A program made the position numbers and the translations under genes. Shown piece after piece: positions 26,321 through 33,851 of a stretch of DNA of 64,000 nucleotides. Source of the DNA: Echinicola salinicaeni. GTDB taxonomy: Bacteria > Bacteroidota > Bacteroidia > Cytophagales > Cyclobacteriaceae. How positions within the stretch are numbered: position 1 is the stretch's first letter; each line of letters opens with the position of its first letter. A model generated the notes under the pieces. It ran no database searches. It saw only the letters and a program-made list of their open reading frames with translations, and was not told the DNA's origin. The DNA is taken from NCBI RefSeq assembly GCF_014280965.1, contig NZ_JACODZ010000003.1, forward strand, positions 434,001-498,000, in the 5' to 3' direction.

Positions 26321-27317
26321 CTTTTATAACCATTAAGGAGTTAAGGTTCAATAAGGGTTTGCGTTGGTTGTTTTGGGTAGAAGAGTACTTCATTTTCTTC
26401 ATTACATCATGTCTTCATGATTTTTATAACCATTAAGGAGTTAAGGTTCATTAAGGGTTTTAGTTGGTTGTTTTGGGTAGAAGAGTACTTCATTTTCTTC
26501 ATTCCTTCATGTCTTCATGATTTTTTTAAACCATTAAGGAGTTAGGGTTCATTAAGGGTTTGCTTTGGTTGTTTTGGGTAGGAGAGTACTTCATTTTCTT
26601 CATTCCTTCATGTCTTCATGATTTTTATAACCATTAAGGAGTTAGGGTTCATTAAGGGTTTGCGTTGGTTGTTTTGGGTAGGAGAGTACTTCATTTTCTT
26701 CATTCCTTCATGTCTTCATGATTTTTATAACCATTAAGGAGTTAAGGTTCATTAAGGGTTTTAGTTGGTTGTTTTGGGTAGGAGAGTACTTCACTTTCTT
26801 CATTACATCATGTCTTCATGATTTTTATAACCATTAAGGAGTTAAGGTTCATTAAGGGTTTGCGTTGGTTGTTTTGGGTAGGAGAGTACTTCATTTTCTT
26901 CATTCCTTCATGTCTTCATGATTTTTTATAACCATTAAGGAGTTAGGGTTCATTAAGGGTTTGCGTTGGTTGTTTTGGGAAGAAGAGTACTTCACATTCT
27001 TCATTCCTTCATGTCTTCATGATTTTTTATAACCATTAAGGAGTTAAGGTTCATTAAGGGTTTGCGTTGGTTGTTTTGGGTAGGAGAGTACTTCATTTTC
27101 TTCATTACATCATGTCTTCATGATTTTTATAACCATTAAGGAGTTAAGGTTCATTAAGGGTTTGCGTTGGTTGTTTTGGGAAGAAGAGTACTTCATTTTC
27201 TTCATTACATCATGTCTTTATGTTTTTTGTTTTTAATCATTAAGGGATTAAGAGTTGGGTTTGGATTTGGGGTGTGAAGAAAGTCGCATGCTATTATTTC
27301 TTTATGTCTTCATGGTT
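26321..27317. repeat. Tandem array of about nine 100-bp repeats plus a degenerate tenth
   Basis: The word CATTAAGGAG recurs at 26331, 26431, 26532, 26632, 26732, 26832, 26933, 27034 and 27134 (period 100-101), with a degenerate copy at 27238. Each unit contains three TTAAGG words about 9-10 nt apart, GTTGGTTGTTTTGGG, and four CTTCAT words 8-9 nt apart; TCATG-TCTT-CATGA forms a small hairpin. Variants (GCG/TAG after TTT, ATTCC/ATTAC, GTAGGAG/GTAGAAG/GAAGAAG) are shuffled between units. Stops occur in all frames, so it is not coding. It lies between the two paralogous genes. Confidence 0.95.
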
Positions 27318-27650
27318 TAGTTCATGTCCCATTGATAGTGATCTGGACAGGTGTTAAGGCGTTTAGGGGAATTGAGATTAGACTTGGATTTATAGTAGGC
27401 CAATTGGTTTTGTAGTAAGAGGAAATTACCGCAACCGTTTTCGGTGTTTATCCAATTAATATTGTGATAATATTAATTATGATATTTTATAAATAAATAT
27501 AATTCTGTATTTTTTGTTAAAAATAGATGAAAATTTTGATTGATTCGATTTTTCTATTCTCCATCTTGTTTTTTTAATGAATGTTGTATAATTAATTTTT
27601 CGGCTTAATTATTATTAAATCGTTAAAACTGTATTGTTTTGATTGAATAT
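27318..27650. other. AT-rich intergenic region upstream of paralog 2
   Basis: Very A/T-rich. It contains GCAACCGTTTTCG at 27431-27443, similar to a site upstream of paralog 1. No gene is seen. Confidence 0.5.
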
Positions 27651-27681
27651 TTTGCAATAATATTATTGATTTGTACCTTTG
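27651..27681 (+). promoter_or_regulatory. Bacteroidota-type promoter of secreted-protein paralog 2
   Basis: TTTG at 27651-27654 (within TTTGCAAT), a 19-bp spacer, and TACCTTTG at 27674-27681. It is nearly the same as the paralog 1 promoter. Confidence 0.72.
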
Positions 27682-27686
27682 TAATG

Positions 27687-27806
27687 TGATCAGCGATCAT
27701 AACAATCCTACCCAGAATAGTTAGCCTCTAGTATTAGCTCAGTCCCAAGGTGGCTGAGTTAGAAAATTTAAGAAAAAATAAAGCATCAAATAAAATTTCT
27801 AAAATC
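27687..27806 (+). promoter_or_regulatory. Structured leader of secreted-protein paralog 2
   Basis: Palindrome TGATCAGCGATCA (27687-27699) just after the -7 box, then the conserved 22-nt block (27707-27728), then a hairpin AGCTCAG...CTGAGTT (27736-27760). The order is identical to the leader of paralog 1, while the hairpin stems differ in sequence. Confidence 0.55.
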
Positions 27807-28385
27807 ATGAGATTAATTATTGCATCCCTTTTAGCGTTATGTGTTTCAGTAAGTACATTTGCTAAATCCGACTTAGACGACAAAGTTGTCAAAATCGAAA
27901 AAATTGCTGACAAAAAAGTAGAGGTAAAATTCCTTGCTGTACCAAACAGTAAAGTTTTGGTTAGAATCAAAGATGAAAACAGTTCCATAGTTTATAAGGA
28001 CATCATCTCAAGCAACAAATTCTTTGCTAAAAAGTATGATTTGACTGCTCTGGCTGATGGTGATTATAAAATTGAAGTATTTACTCCTGAGCAAGGAACG
28101 CTACAAAACAAGGATGTGTTTGTGGGCGTTGAAGAGGCAAAAGTTGATTATTTTACCAAAGTAAAAGTATTGGGAGACGATAATGTTGCTGTTTTGGTGA
28201 AATCAAATGATGAAGCAAAAAAGACTGTAAGGATTTTTGATAACGGAAACATGATCTTTGAATCTACCTATGATGGTAACAAATTCGGAAAGGTCTTTAA
28301 GTTTGAAAAAGTAACTTCTGTTGACAACTTGGTATTTGAAGTAAGCAATGAAAATGGACAGGGGAAATATTTCTCTGCCCTATAA
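27807..28385 (+). CDS. Small secreted two-domain beta protein, paralog 2
   Basis: 192 residues from ATG 27807. A longer frame from 27750 would put 19 residues ahead of the signal peptide MRLIIASLLALCVSVSTFA, so it is rejected. It shares with paralog 1 the phrases RLIIASL.ALC, VRIKDE, YDL(S/T)ALA.GDY, YFTKVKV, TVRI.D.G and a GKYFSAL ending. There are two beta-rich halves, no lipobox and a Lys-rich surface. Its promoter and leader resemble those of paralog 1, so the two are probably co-regulated. A perfect hairpin terminator follows at 28408. Function unknown. Confidence 0.82.
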   Translation: MRLIIASLLALCVSVSTFAKSDLDDKVVKIEKIADKKVEVKFLAVPNSKVLVRIKDENSSIVYKDIISSNKFFAKKYDLTALADGDYKIEVFTPEQGTLQNKDVFVGVEEAKVDYFTKVKVLGDDNVAVLVKSNDEAKKTVRIFDNGNMIFESTYDGNKFGKVFKFEKVTSVDNLVFEVSNENGQGKYFSAL

Positions 28386-28407
28386 ACAAGAAGATTCAAT
28401 TAAGAAA

Positions 28408-28438
28408 GGCGCTTTGAAAACTCAAAGCGCCTTTTTTT
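28408..28438 (+). terminator. Intrinsic terminator after paralog 2
   Basis: GGCGCTTTGA-AAAC-TCAAAGCGCC perfect hairpin plus seven T. Confidence 0.9.
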
Positions 28439-28472
28439 ATGCATTTTGTTGCCAAGTTTTTATCACCTTGGT

Positions 28473-29180
28473 TTAATTTTTAGAGATATAAAGGGCTTTT
28501 TCTAGGTTGCCCATCATGGTTAGGTAAATATTCCTGTTTCCGTCTAGGTTATTAGGCTCAATTTCTATCGTGCCATTGCTGTTTCCGTCTGTGGCTAGGC
28601 TGAGATCTATATTGTCAAATAATCTATTGAGGTCGAAGTTAAGGTAAATGTCTTGATTGCCCTCCAGTTCCAAGCTTCCACCATCTGCGGCAGCCATAAG
28701 TATTTCTTCTGTGTCCGTGTAGATGTTCAATAGCTGGCCATTTACATTTCCCTGGATATTCAAGCTTTTTTCAAACATGGCATCACTCTCAATCAATGTG
28801 TCGTCTTGCTGGAATTGGAAAGAGATGCCAGTATAGCTCCCCGCATCTAAAGTTATACTGCCAAGTGTTTCGCTTTGTGGCAGTGCGCTTTGTATGAGAT
28901 TGAGACTGAAATTCATTCCTTGTTCTAGAGGTAACTGCATATTGCCTGAACTGCTAGAGTTGCCGGTAATAGAAATATTGCCAAAGACAAAATCTGCACT
29001 GGTAATGCTTGCCCCAGAGATAAGCCCATTATTTTCTTCTGTGTCGCTTTCTGTCACTGCCCTTGCTTTTACTGTGATATTGGCTTTGGGGGGTTCTTCG
29101 GCATCTTCATTATTACAAGAGGTTAGAAATCCCAAGCATCCCAGAGCTAAAAGGCTCATGATTAAAGTATTCTTTTTCAT
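28473..29180 (-). CDS. DUF4382-like lipoprotein
   Basis: 235 residues, lipobox LTSC with Cys22. After an acidic linker the body is beta-rich and polar, with LDAGSYTGISFQFQQD (a phrase typical of DUF4382-like proteins, where an LxxGxYxxIxL turn precedes a strand), NIYTDTEEILMAAADGG and DIYLNFDLNRLFDNIDLS. Likely exposed on the cell surface or in the periplasm. It is transcribed alone, convergent with paralog 2. The domain call rests on the pattern only, and the function is unknown. Confidence 0.6.
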   Translation of the reverse strand: MKKNTLIMSLLALGCLGFLTSCNNEDAEEPPKANITVKARAVTESDTEENNGLISGASITSADFVFGNISITGNSSSSGNMQLPLEQGMNFSLNLIQSALPQSETLGSITLDAGSYTGISFQFQQDDTLIESDAMFEKSLNIQGNVNGQLLNIYTDTEEILMAAADGGSLELEGNQDIYLNFDLNRLFDNIDLSLATDGNSNGTIEIEPNNLDGNRNIYLTMMGNLEKALYISKN

Positions 29181-29771
29181 AATATATAGTTGGTTTAGTT
29201 CTATTCGGTTTAGCCAATGTCTATGCCATAAATACTGTTTTAGTTATTGGTTCGGGGATTTAGGTTTTAATGACTAGCGATAGTTGAAAATACTTTTGGA
29301 AAAATCTTGCTTGGTGGAGCAGATTGTTAGGTCTCAATGGCCAGTGTTTTGGAGAGTAAATGCGGTAAATGTTTTTGGAAATTGTGACGGAATAGTACAG
29401 TTAATTGTCCGAAATAGAACAATTTTGAGTATTTAAATTTTTATGTCTTTATTTTTTTACCAACGAGAAATAAAAAAATAATTTTTTTCTGTCATGGTAA
29501 AGCAATATTTCAAAGGCAGATCATTCGCATAAAAAAGTCAAAAACTGTATCGTAAACGATCATATTAGCGGACAGCTATATCGGTCTGATACAGTTTTTT
29601 CCAGAAGGGAGCTATGCCAAAGGAGTAAATATTGGTGTTTTTTAATGATTGTTTCATTTTGAAAAACTAAAAACAACCAAATAATAGATGGTGATTTTGG
29701 TATGGTACATAATTGGCAATAGTGGAGGTACAAACACAATAAAAACATTCAATTAATTAATATACACCATC
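29181..29771. other. Intergenic region upstream of paralog 3
   Basis: About 590 bp, AT-rich. The only structure seen is the inverted repeat at 29541-29600. The promoter and leader motifs of paralogs 1 and 2 are absent. Confidence 0.5.
29541..29600. repeat. Long-loop inverted repeat with terminal T-run
   Basis: Perfect 11-bp arms AAAACTGTATC (29541-29551) and GATACAGTTTT (29588-29598) around a 36-nt loop, then further T. The DNA on the left is AT-rich with no gene, so it may be the 3' end of a small RNA or a regulatory hairpin for the gene at 29772. Confidence 0.5.
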
Positions 29772-30365
29772 ATGAAAGCATTATTAACCTCCGTATTTGT
29801 ATTAGGATTGATTTTTATCGCACAAGCTTCTGTTGATCCAGATCCTGTAGCTAAAGAAGGCCTAATGGCAGTGACAAGTGTTGAAGCGAATGACGAAAAA
29901 GTCAAAATTAGTTTTAAGGAACCAGTCGGTAAAGTAACCATTTCCATTTTGGATGATCAGAATAAGATCTTAGCGCATAATAAGTACAATGCCAAGACTG
30001 CAATGAACATTCCCTATGATTTGACTGATTTGCCTGAAGGAAATTATTCAGTGAAAATCAAAACCAAAGATGAAGTTGCCATCTATAATGTAGAAACAGA
30101 AGAAAAGAAAAAGGTTTTTGAAATGCCCATAGTAGCATTTGGAAAAGTAGTGGATAATCATACCATTAACTTAACGGTATTGGGGATTGAAAAGGCGGGA
30201 ACCCAGGTAGATATTCTTGATGAAAGTGACCATGTAATAGCCAGCGATAAAGTGAAGGTGAAAGATGGATTTGAGAGGGATTACAGGGTTACCAATAGAG
30301 AAGTTGAAGGCTTATATATGAGAATCAAGGATGCCCAAGGGAGAAAGAAATATATTTATTTCTAA
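29772..30365 (+). CDS. Small secreted two-domain beta protein, paralog 3
   Basis: 197 residues with a signal peptide ending around AQAS. It keeps the family layout: VKISFKEPVGKVTISILDD, YDLTDLPEGNYSVKI, a second half starting PIVAFGKVVDNHTINLTVLG, and an end at AQGRKKYIYF in place of GKYLSAL. It is more diverged than paralogs 1 and 2 and lacks their promoter/leader block, so it may be regulated differently. A terminator follows at 30395. Function unknown. Confidence 0.75.
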   Translation: MKALLTSVFVLGLIFIAQASVDPDPVAKEGLMAVTSVEANDEKVKISFKEPVGKVTISILDDQNKILAHNKYNAKTAMNIPYDLTDLPEGNYSVKIKTKDEVAIYNVETEEKKKVFEMPIVAFGKVVDNHTINLTVLGIEKAGTQVDILDESDHVIASDKVKVKDGFERDYRVTNREVEGLYMRIKDAQGRKKYIYF

Positions 30366-30394
30366 TCCCACCAATTAGCATAGGTTTGGGCTTG

Positions 30395-30422
30395 AGGCTG
30401 TCTGTTAAGGACAGCCTTTTTT
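30395..30422 (+). terminator. Terminator between paralog 3 and the convergent E1 gene
   Basis: AGGCTGTC...GACAGCCT hairpin with a T-run ending at the stop codon of the minus-strand gene. Confidence 0.85.
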
Positions 30423-32430
30423 AGTATTCAAGTAGTTGTTTCAGTTTTTTTCTAAATCTGTCCTGAGGTAGAAAGTTCTCTTCTAAGCTAGCAGCAAAGG
30501 GAACGGGAGTATCCAGGCTGGCTTCACGCATTACCGGCGCATCTAAGAGTTCAAAGCAATGTTCGCTTATCCAAGCAGCGATTTCAGCACCTATTCCTCC
30601 TGTTAAACAATCCTCATGAAGAATGATGACCTTATTGGTTTTTCTGACCGTTTCTGCAACCGCTTTTTTGTCCCATGGCAGCAGGGTGCATAGATCTAGG
30701 ATATCTGCATCTATCCCGGTTTCTTGAAGGGCTTCTTTGGCCCAGTGAACCCCCGCTCCATAGGTGATGATGCTAAGTTGTTCTCCTTCCCTGACCAAAT
30801 GGGCCTTGCCTATTGCTAGATGATAGTAATCATCAGGAATTTCTTCACTTATAGATCTGTAAAGCCCTTTGTGCTCAAAGAATAAGCAGGGGTTAGGGTC
30901 TTCAATAGCTGCGGCCAGTAAGCCTTTTGCTTGATAAGGAGAGGAAGGATAAATGATTTTGAGTCCAGGGGTATGGAAAAACCAGGCTTCATTGGATTGG
31001 GAGTGAAAAGGTCCTGCCCCCACTCCAGCGCCTGTTGGTAGGCGAATGACTACATCAGCATGTTGTCCCCAGCGGTAGTGAAGTTTTGCCAGGTTATTGA
31101 CGATTTGGTTAAAGCCACAGCTGACAAAGTCCGCAAATTGCATTTCTACTACTGATTTATAGCCTGCTATGGATAATCCTAGGGCAGTCCCGATGATGGC
31201 GCTTTCACAGAGAGGCGTGTTACGCACCCTTTCTGGACCAAATTTTTCTAAAAAACCATCTGTTACCTTGAAGACGCCTCCATAAGTAGCAATGTCCTGT
31301 CCCATTAAGATTAATTCAGGTTGGCGTTGCATACTTAATTCCAAGCTGTCATGTATGGCATCAACCAGCCTTTTTTCACTCTTTTTACTAGATGTAGCCT
31401 GCGCCACTTGAGCTGCGTGAGGAGCATATACATCGGCCAATTCATCGATAGAATTTGCCTTTGGAGCTGAGCTGGAAAAAGCTTTGTCAAGTCCTTTATC
31501 GATCTTATCCTGGATTTCTTGGTTGATGGATTTTTTTAATTTTTCGTCCAGAATACCTTCAGTAATTAGAAATTTCTCAAAGTTCTTGATTGGATCTTTT
31601 TTAGCACCTTCTTCGAAATAATCCTTTGGGACATATTTTGTTCCGGAAGCTTCTTCATGTCCACGCATTCTGTAAGTACAGGCTTCAACTATAAAGGGCC
31701 TCGGGTTTTCTCTTATGTCATTTGCGATTTCATTAAGGCAATGGTAAAGTGCTAGGATATTGTTTCCATCCACTTTAACTGCCTCCATACCGTAACCGGG
31801 GCCTTTATCGATAAATTGTTCGCACCGGAACTGTTCATGGCTTGGAGTAGAAAGGCCGTATCCGTTATTTTCGATCAAAAAAATTACTGGTAATTGCCAT
31901 ACCGCAGCAATATTCAGGGCTTCGTGGAAGTCTCCTTCAGAGCTGGCGCCATCACCGGTGAACACTAAGGTGGCTTTATTTTCTTTTTTAAGTTTATGGG
32001 ACAGTGCTATGCCATCGGCCAAAGCCATTTGGGGCCCCAAATGTGAGATCATCCCTACAATATGATGCTCTAATGAGCCAAAGTGGAAAGAGCGGTCTCT
32101 GCCTTTGGTGTAGCCATTGGATTTTCCTTGGAACTGGGCAAAGAGTCGATCTAATGGAATACCCCTGCCTGTGAAAACCCCCAAATTTCTGTGCATAGGA
32201 AGCAGGAATTCATCTGATTCCATGGCCATTACAGCGGCAGTTGAAATAGCCTCTTGCCCCCAGCCGCTAAACCATTTGCTGATCTTTCCCTGACGTAAAA
32301 GTACCAACATTTTTTCCTCGATCTTTCTTGGTACTAATAGGGCCTGATAAAAAGTTATTAAAGCTTCCTCACTCAGGTGTTTACGATCAAAAAACATCAG
32401 GGAATCGGGATTATTCATGGTGTTTTGCAA
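30421..32430 (-). CDS. Fused 2-oxoacid dehydrogenase E1 alpha/beta
   Basis: 669 residues. Residues 1 to about 325 match E1-alpha, including the thiamine-diphosphate motif GDG (159-161) to NN (188-189). A linker rich in Ala/Ser leads to E1-beta from about 345 (LILMGQDIATYGGVFKVTDGF, FVSCGFNQIVNNLAKLHYR, LPTGAGVGAGPFHSQSNEAW). It decarboxylates a 2-oxoacid, most likely branched-chain, and acetylates the E2 lipoyl group. The E2 and E3 genes are not adjacent. Fused alpha/beta E1 is common in Bacteroidota. Substrate (branched-chain or pyruvate) is inference. Confidence 0.9.
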   Translation of the reverse strand: MQNTMNNPDSLMFFDRKHLSEEALITFYQALLVPRKIEEKMLVLLRQGKISKWFSGWGQEAISTAAVMAMESDEFLLPMHRNLGVFTGRGIPLDRLFAQFQGKSNGYTKGRDRSFHFGSLEHHIVGMISHLGPQMALADGIALSHKLKKENKATLVFTGDGASSEGDFHEALNIAAVWQLPVIFLIENNGYGLSTPSHEQFRCEQFIDKGPGYGMEAVKVDGNNILALYHCLNEIANDIRENPRPFIVEACTYRMRGHEEASGTKYVPKDYFEEGAKKDPIKNFEKFLITEGILDEKLKKSINQEIQDKIDKGLDKAFSSSAPKANSIDELADVYAPHAAQVAQATSSKKSEKRLVDAIHDSLELSMQRQPELILMGQDIATYGGVFKVTDGFLEKFGPERVRNTPLCESAIIGTALGLSIAGYKSVVEMQFADFVSCGFNQIVNNLAKLHYRWGQHADVVIRLPTGAGVGAGPFHSQSNEAWFFHTPGLKIIYPSSPYQAKGLLAAAIEDPNPCLFFEHKGLYRSISEEIPDDYYHLAIGKAHLVREGEQLSIITYGAGVHWAKEALQETGIDADILDLCTLLPWDKKAVAETVRKTNKVIILHEDCLTGGIGAEIAAWISEHCFELLDAPVMREASLDTPVPFAASLEENFLPQDRFRKKLKQLLEY

Positions 32431-32557
32431 CTAATTCAAAGCAAATTACAGTAAGTTATACTGAAAACAAAGCATTAGATTAAGCTAAAGAAAAAGAGTT
32501 TTGTGCAGTGAAAACAAATTTTCAGAACTTCTAATTGAGCAAATCAGTTTAAAGAGT

Positions 32558-33124
32558 ATGTCGGAAATTTTAATAAAAAATATGGTTTGTCCCCGCTGTA
32601 TCATGGCAGTGGAAAAGATTTTTGAAGACCAGGGTATAGCAGTGGATAAGGTCGAGCTGGGTAAGGTAAGTGTCCCCGTTTCCTTAGCTAAAGAAACTGA
32701 AAAAAATCTTGAAAAAGCATTACAGGAAATGGGTTTTGAGTTATTGCGGGAAAAGCAAATACAGACTGTTGAGCGCATTAAGAACGCTTTGCATGCCATA
32801 ATGCAGCAAGAAGAACTGAGTACGGATTTGAATCTTTCAGATTATATCCATACCATTATACCAGAAGATTACAGTGGTTTGAGTCACTTGTTCAGTACCA
32901 CAATGGGTATAACCATTGAAAAGTATTTTATTCATTTGAAGATAGAAAAGACCAAGGAGCTATTATGTTATCAGGAGTTGCAATTGAGCGAAATAGCATG
33001 GCGACTTGGCTATAGTAGTGTGCAGCACTTGTCTAGCCAGTTTAAAAAAGTGGTGGGAATGACTCCCTCTGCTTATAAAAAGTTAAAAGACAAACCCCGG
33101 GAAAGCTGGGATCAATTGAAATAA
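32558..33124 (+). CDS. HMA-domain AraC-family regulator
   Basis: 188 residues from ATG 32558. A TTG 57 nt upstream would add 19 residues without a domain, so it is not used. Residues 1-70 form a heavy-metal-associated-like domain with MVCPRC (Cys11, Cys14) and the IxxxKVELGKVSVPV strand pattern. Residues 90-180 are an AraC-type double HTH (EKYFIHLKIEKTKELLCYQ, SEIAWRLGYSSVQHLSSQFK, MTPSAYKKLK). This suggests a one-component sensor of a soft metal such as copper. No metal transporter is adjacent. The gene is transcribed divergently from the E1 gene. Confidence 0.78.
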   Translation: MSEILIKNMVCPRCIMAVEKIFEDQGIAVDKVELGKVSVPVSLAKETEKNLEKALQEMGFELLREKQIQTVERIKNALHAIMQQEELSTDLNLSDYIHTIIPEDYSGLSHLFSTTMGITIEKYFIHLKIEKTKELLCYQELQLSEIAWRLGYSSVQHLSSQFKKVVGMTPSAYKKLKDKPRESWDQLK

Positions 33125-33127
33125 AAA

Positions 33128-33162
33128 AGAGCGATGAAATTTACTCATCGCTCTTTTTTTAT
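33128..33162. terminator. Bidirectional terminator
   Basis: AGAGCGATGA...TCATCGCTCT hairpin with an A-run before and a T-run after. It serves the convergent HMA-AraC and outer-membrane barrel genes. Confidence 0.88.
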
Positions 33163-33758
33163 TAGAATAATCTTAGACCAAGTGATAAGATTAGCTGGTT
33201 TTGCCTTTGGTCTGTTTCCAAACCTGCAATGCTTTCCGCCTGCTTGCTGAGGGAGCCTTCATACTTCAAATCGATGATCATATTGGCTATATCCAATCCG
33301 ATGCCGGCTTGATAGCCTAATGTGGATTTTTTATAGTCTGGCATAGGGTCAGATTGGAGTTCTTCAGAAAACTTAGAGTTAAGCAAAAAGCTGCCAACTG
33401 GTCCACCTTGTATCCTAAATATATTCCCTAGTTTAAAACCTAGCATGACTGGAATATCCAACCTGTTGAAACTAGCTTCAAACTTTTGTTCGTCTGCTCC
33501 GTTCGTCTTGGTGATTTCACCGCCAGTGTTTACATATAACACTTCAGGTTGTAGGTAAAGGGCATTGCCTCCCATTCTTACAAAGGCACCAATATGGTAA
33601 CCCAACTTGCTGCTACCGCTTTCGTACTCGCCATTACTAACGCTAATATTCCCTTGGGATACCCCGAGTTTCGGTCCTATGGAAAAGTCCTGGGCTGTGA
33701 GCTGGGTACATAATCCAAAGAAAGAAAATGCAAAAAGAGCCAATAATTTTTTCATCAC
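33162..33758 (-). CDS. Outer-membrane beta-barrel protein (PorT/OMP_b-brl_2-like)
   Basis: 198 residues with a signal peptide ending QLTAQ. Alternating strands (FSIGPKLGVSQGNI, LGYHIGAFVRMGG, ALYLQPEVLYVNTGGEI, DIPVMLGFKLGN, LGYQAGIGLDIANM) and a terminal LILSLGLRLF typical of Bacteroidota barrels. Eight to ten strands are likely. It stands alone downstream of a symporter gene. Function unknown. Confidence 0.8.
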   Translation of the reverse strand: MMKKLLALFAFSFFGLCTQLTAQDFSIGPKLGVSQGNISVSNGEYESGSSKLGYHIGAFVRMGGNALYLQPEVLYVNTGGEITKTNGADEQKFEASFNRLDIPVMLGFKLGNIFRIQGGPVGSFLLNSKFSEELQSDPMPDYKKSTLGYQAGIGLDIANMIIDLKYEGSLSKQAESIAGLETDQRQNQLILSLGLRLF

Positions 33759-33851
33759 TTAATCTTTATCCGTTGAAATCTAAAATGTGTGATCTGCTAA
33801 ACTTCAAATATCTTGCCAGAGCTAGGTACTGGAAGTTTAGCGAAGATATTG

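Noticed and set aside
26172-26402. Small minus-strand frame across the end of paralog 1 and the repeat array
   Set aside because: It lies over a real gene and the first repeat unit, and has no recognisable content.
26321-27317. CRISPR-like array from regularly spaced repeats
   Set aside because: The whole 100-bp unit is repeated with no unique spacers, and there are no cas genes.
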